Source: Lichenicola sp965198575 (GTDB taxonomy: Bacteria; Pseudomonadota; Alphaproteobacteria; Acetobacterales; Acetobacteraceae). From it: 64,000 nt of DNA. Below the pieces are notes generated by a model. The model was not told the DNA's origin. It saw only the letters and a program-made list of their open reading frames with translations, and did not search any database. The position numbers and the translations under genes were made by a program. Positions 61,981 through 64,000 of this stretch are shown piece after piece; the stretch's first letter is position 1; every line of letters starts with the position of its first letter. The stretch covers positions 2,666,001 to 2,730,000 of the forward strand of contig NZ_OZ240671.1 in assembly GCF_965198575.1 (NCBI RefSeq). Reading direction: 5' to 3'.

Positions 61981-62138
61981 GATCCGATCGATTTCTGCAA
62001 TAGCTGGGCGAAGGATATGAGGCGGGTTCGGTCCGGCGCAAGCAAGGCGGAGGCCACGGTGCGGCGAGCGGCCCGGCGTGGTTGCGGCAGAGACGGGCCT
62101 TTTCGGCATCCGCGCCGTGCAATACACCTTGTGCCTGC

Positions 62139-62621
62139 ATGCAGACGGCGGACAGGATCGGTGTGACGGAGCTTGACGCCATCGATCGGCGGATCGTTGC
62201 CGAGCTTCAGCGCGACGGGCGCATGACCAATGTCGAGCTGGCGCGACGGGCGGGGATCTCGGCGCCGCCCTGCCTGCGCCGGGTCCGCCGGCTCGAGGAG
62301 CTCGGCGTGATCCGCGGCTATTACGGCGACAGCGATCCGAGCCTGCTCGGCTGGTCGATCGTGTTCTTCGCGCTGGTCGGGCTCGACAGCCAGAAGGAGA
62401 CCGTGCTGGCGCAGTTCGAGGCACTGGTGGCGGATTGGCCGGAGGTGCGCGAATGCCACATGATCCGCGGCGGCGGCGACTTCCTGCTGCGGCTGGTGGC
62501 GCGCGATACGGCCCACGAGAACCAGCTCACCCGGCGGCTGACCGAGGCGGCGCATGTCAGCCGGCTGCAGACGCTGCAGACCATCCGGACCAGCCGCGAC
62601 CTCGCCGGCGTGCCGATCTGA
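62139..62621 (+). CDS. Lrp/AsnC family transcriptional regulator
   Basis: A 160-residue regulator: a winged helix LDAIDRRIVAELQRDGRMTN then VELARRAGISAPPCLRRVRR, followed by a RAM/ACT-like ligand domain (VIRGYYGDSDPSLLGW, ECHMIRGGGDFLLRL). ATG 62139 is preferred because the earlier frame to 62082 has no homology. Family members sense amino acids and form octamers. It is divergent from trxB. Confidence 0.92.
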   Translation: MQTADRIGVTELDAIDRRIVAELQRDGRMTNVELARRAGISAPPCLRRVRRLEELGVIRGYYGDSDPSLLGWSIVFFALVGLDSQKETVLAQFEALVADWPEVRECHMIRGGGDFLLRLVARDTAHENQLTRRLTEAAHVSRLQTLQTIRTSRDLAGVPI

Positions 62622-62691
62622 CCGGGGCCATCCAGGCCGCCGCCCCGACCGCCGCTTGACGACACGCCCTGCCCGGGGTTCCTGGCGCGCC

Positions 62692-63852
62692 ATGTCCACT
62701 TCCCGGCTCAGCGTGTCCAGATCCGACGCTACCAGCGAGGAGTCGCGCGCCGGGGTGGCACGGATCAGCATCGTCGTGCCCTGCTACAACGAGCGCCCGA
62801 ACGTTCGGCCGTTGGTGGCCAGCCTCGACACGGCGCTGGCAGGTCTCGCCTGGGAAGTCATCTTCGTCGACGACAACAGCCCGGACGGCACCTCCGACGA
62901 GATCAGGGCGCTTGCCGCCACCGATCCGCGGGTTCGCGGCCTGCGACGGATCGGACGACGCGGCCTCTCGACCGCGGTGATCGAGGGCGTGCTGGCCTCC
63001 TCGGCACCGCTGGTGGCGGTGATGGATGGCGACCTGCAGCACGACGAGACCAGGCTGGTGCCGATGCTGGACGCGGTCGAGCAGGGGCTGTGCGACATCG
63101 CCGTCGGTTCGCGGCACGTGGCGGGCGGCGATGCGTCCGGGCTCGCGTCGGCGTGGCGGCACCGCCTGTCCGAGGCCGGCATCAGCATCGCCCAGAAGCT
63201 GCTGCCGGTCCGCCCGGGTTTCGCACCCCTTGGCGATCCGATGAGCGGCTTCTTCGCGTTCGACCGGCGGCTGTTCGAGCGCATCGCCCCCAAGCTCAGC
63301 GGCAAGGGCTTCAAGATCCTGCTCGACCTGATCCTGTCGGCCCCCGAGGCGCCGCGCGTGCTCGAGATCCCGGCGCGCTTCCGGCCGAGGCTGGCGGGCG
63401 AGAGCAAGCTCGACGTGCTGGTGCTGGTGCAGTTCGCCGCGATGCTGCTCGACAAGGCCTGTCGCGGCTTCCTGCCGGTGCGCTTCATCGCCTTCGCGCT
63501 GGTCGGAGGCGCCGGCGTGCTGGTCAATCTCGCCGTGCTCGACCTGGCTGGGCGACTCGGCGCGGGGTTCGCGACGTCCCAGACACTCGGGACGATCGTC
63601 GCGATGGTGGTGAATTTCGGGCTCAACAACTCGCTGACCTACCGTGACCGACGCCTGCGCGGCGCGGCATTGTGGGGCGGGCTGGCGCTGTTCATGCTGG
63701 TCTGCAGCGCCGGTGGCATCGCCAATATCGGCATCGCCCGCACGCTGCATGCCGCCCACCATGGTTGGCAGCCGGCTGGCGCTGCCGGTGCCGCGATCGG
63801 CGTGGTCTGGAACTACGCGGTGTCCTCGACACTGATCTGGCGACTGCGTTGA
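62692..63852 (+). CDS. GT2 glycosyltransferase (DPM1-like) fused to GtrA domain
   Basis: A 386-residue fusion. Residues 25-250 are a dolichol-phosphate-mannose-synthase-like GT2: ISIVVPCYNERPNVRPLV, EVIFVDDNSPDGT and AVMDGDLQHDETRLVPML (the DxD metal site). The C-terminal 130 residues are a GtrA-type four-helix membrane domain (FIAFALVGGAGVLVNLAVL). It probably makes a lipid-linked sugar, using UDP- or GDP-sugar. ATG 62692 starts the family N-terminus. Its stop overlaps the TTG of the next gene (TTGA). Confidence 0.9.
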   Translation: MSTSRLSVSRSDATSEESRAGVARISIVVPCYNERPNVRPLVASLDTALAGLAWEVIFVDDNSPDGTSDEIRALAATDPRVRGLRRIGRRGLSTAVIEGVLASSAPLVAVMDGDLQHDETRLVPMLDAVEQGLCDIAVGSRHVAGGDASGLASAWRHRLSEAGISIAQKLLPVRPGFAPLGDPMSGFFAFDRRLFERIAPKLSGKGFKILLDLILSAPEAPRVLEIPARFRPRLAGESKLDVLVLVQFAAMLLDKACRGFLPVRFIAFALVGGAGVLVNLAVLDLAGRLGAGFATSQTLGTIVAMVVNFGLNNSLTYRDRRLRGAALWGGLALFMLVCSAGGIANIGIARTLHAAHHGWQPAGAAGAAIGVVWNYAVSSTLIWRLR

Positions 63853-64000
63853 TCGACAGGCCGCGGGGTGGCCGGGCAGGCGCTCCGCTCGGGACCTGGC
63901 TCGGCCTGCTGATCGCGCTGACCGGGGTGCGGCTGCTGGTGTGCGGGCTGGCTCCGCTCTCGGCTGACGAGTCCTACTACTGGGTGTGGTCACGGGCGCT
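63849..64000 (+). CDS. GT39-family membrane glycosyltransferase, 3'-truncated by the window edge
   Basis: Only the first 50 codons are present. TTG 63849 overlaps the preceding stop (TTGA), then come a first membrane helix (WLGLLIALTGVRLLVCGL) and LSADESYYWVWSRA, the DES acidic motif of PMT/ArnT-like glycosyltransferases that use polyprenyl-phosphate sugars. The partner GT2-GtrA gene upstream probably makes that donor, so the two form a unit for adding a sugar in the periplasm. Confidence 0.78.
   Translation, partial: MIDRPRGGRAGAPLGTWLGLLIALTGVRLLVCGLAPLSADESYYWVWSRA

Overview
This is a high-GC stretch of a bacterial chromosome, with G/C in most third codon positions and many 4-base ATGA or TTGA gene overlaps. 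Gene content points to an alphaproteobacterium of the Acetobacteraceae type: a pentose-phosphate operon ending in rpiA and gntK, a bacterial sphingolipid cluster, a MucR regulator, a Hint-domain beta-roll protein and a selenocysteine formate dehydrogenase. The family assignment is inferred from gene content only. Most of the window is ordinary chromosome. The exception is a short, lower-GC, phage-scarred island next to a tRNA-Arg gene.

Layout. 1-2549 (+): end of a sugar/pentose-phosphate operon (HAD phosphatase, pgl, rpiA, gluconokinase). 2559-4380: a secreted lectin-fold protein and a YaiI/YqxD protein. 4402-14010 (-): a nickel/peptide-type ABC transporter (two ATPases, two permeases, binding protein), then SCO1, polA and a zinc-finger protein, nearly all overlapping or abutting. 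14187-15404: a lipoprotein hydrolase with no standard start codon, and tRNA-Arg(CCG). 15405-17812: the island, with a three-gene cassette of unknown function and a broken phage terminase. 17813-20363: an SDR enzyme, a tiny membrane protein, a cupin and a nuclease-fold protein.

20478-29056 holds a sphingolipid (ceramide) cluster: acyl carrier protein, serine palmitoyltransferase, fatty-acid hydroxylase, GNAT-type ceramide synthase, fatty acyl-AMP ligase and an NAD-dependent reductase, with a DUF2141 protein, a lipoprotein and a transglutaminase around it. 29226-39933 is a selenocysteine module: a formate dehydrogenase whose alpha subunit reads through an in-frame TGA at residue 198 (with a hairpin just after it), its iron-sulfur and NrfD-like membrane subunits, tRNA-Sec(TCA), selB, selA and selD. 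The machinery that makes and inserts Sec therefore lies beside its only visible client.

39937-49205: an ATPase remnant without its P-loop, an S9 peptidase, small envelope proteins, a fasciclin protein, a Hint/beta-roll protein, a glycosyltransferase, two micro-membrane proteins and a Nudix-like protein with an altered motif. 49277-52200: an alpha/beta hydrolase-like protein, a 0.5-kb decayed stretch, a zinc ribbon and MucR. 52207-56112: a carotenoid/stilbene oxygenase, small membrane protein and aldehyde dehydrogenase operon facing a TetR gene across an inverted-repeat operator candidate. 56233-64000: sppA, ihfB, manC, a LysR regulator, trxB, an Lrp regulator, a GT2-GtrA glycosyltransferase and the start of a GT39 glycosyltransferase. 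No insertion sequence, CRISPR array, rRNA or replication origin was seen.
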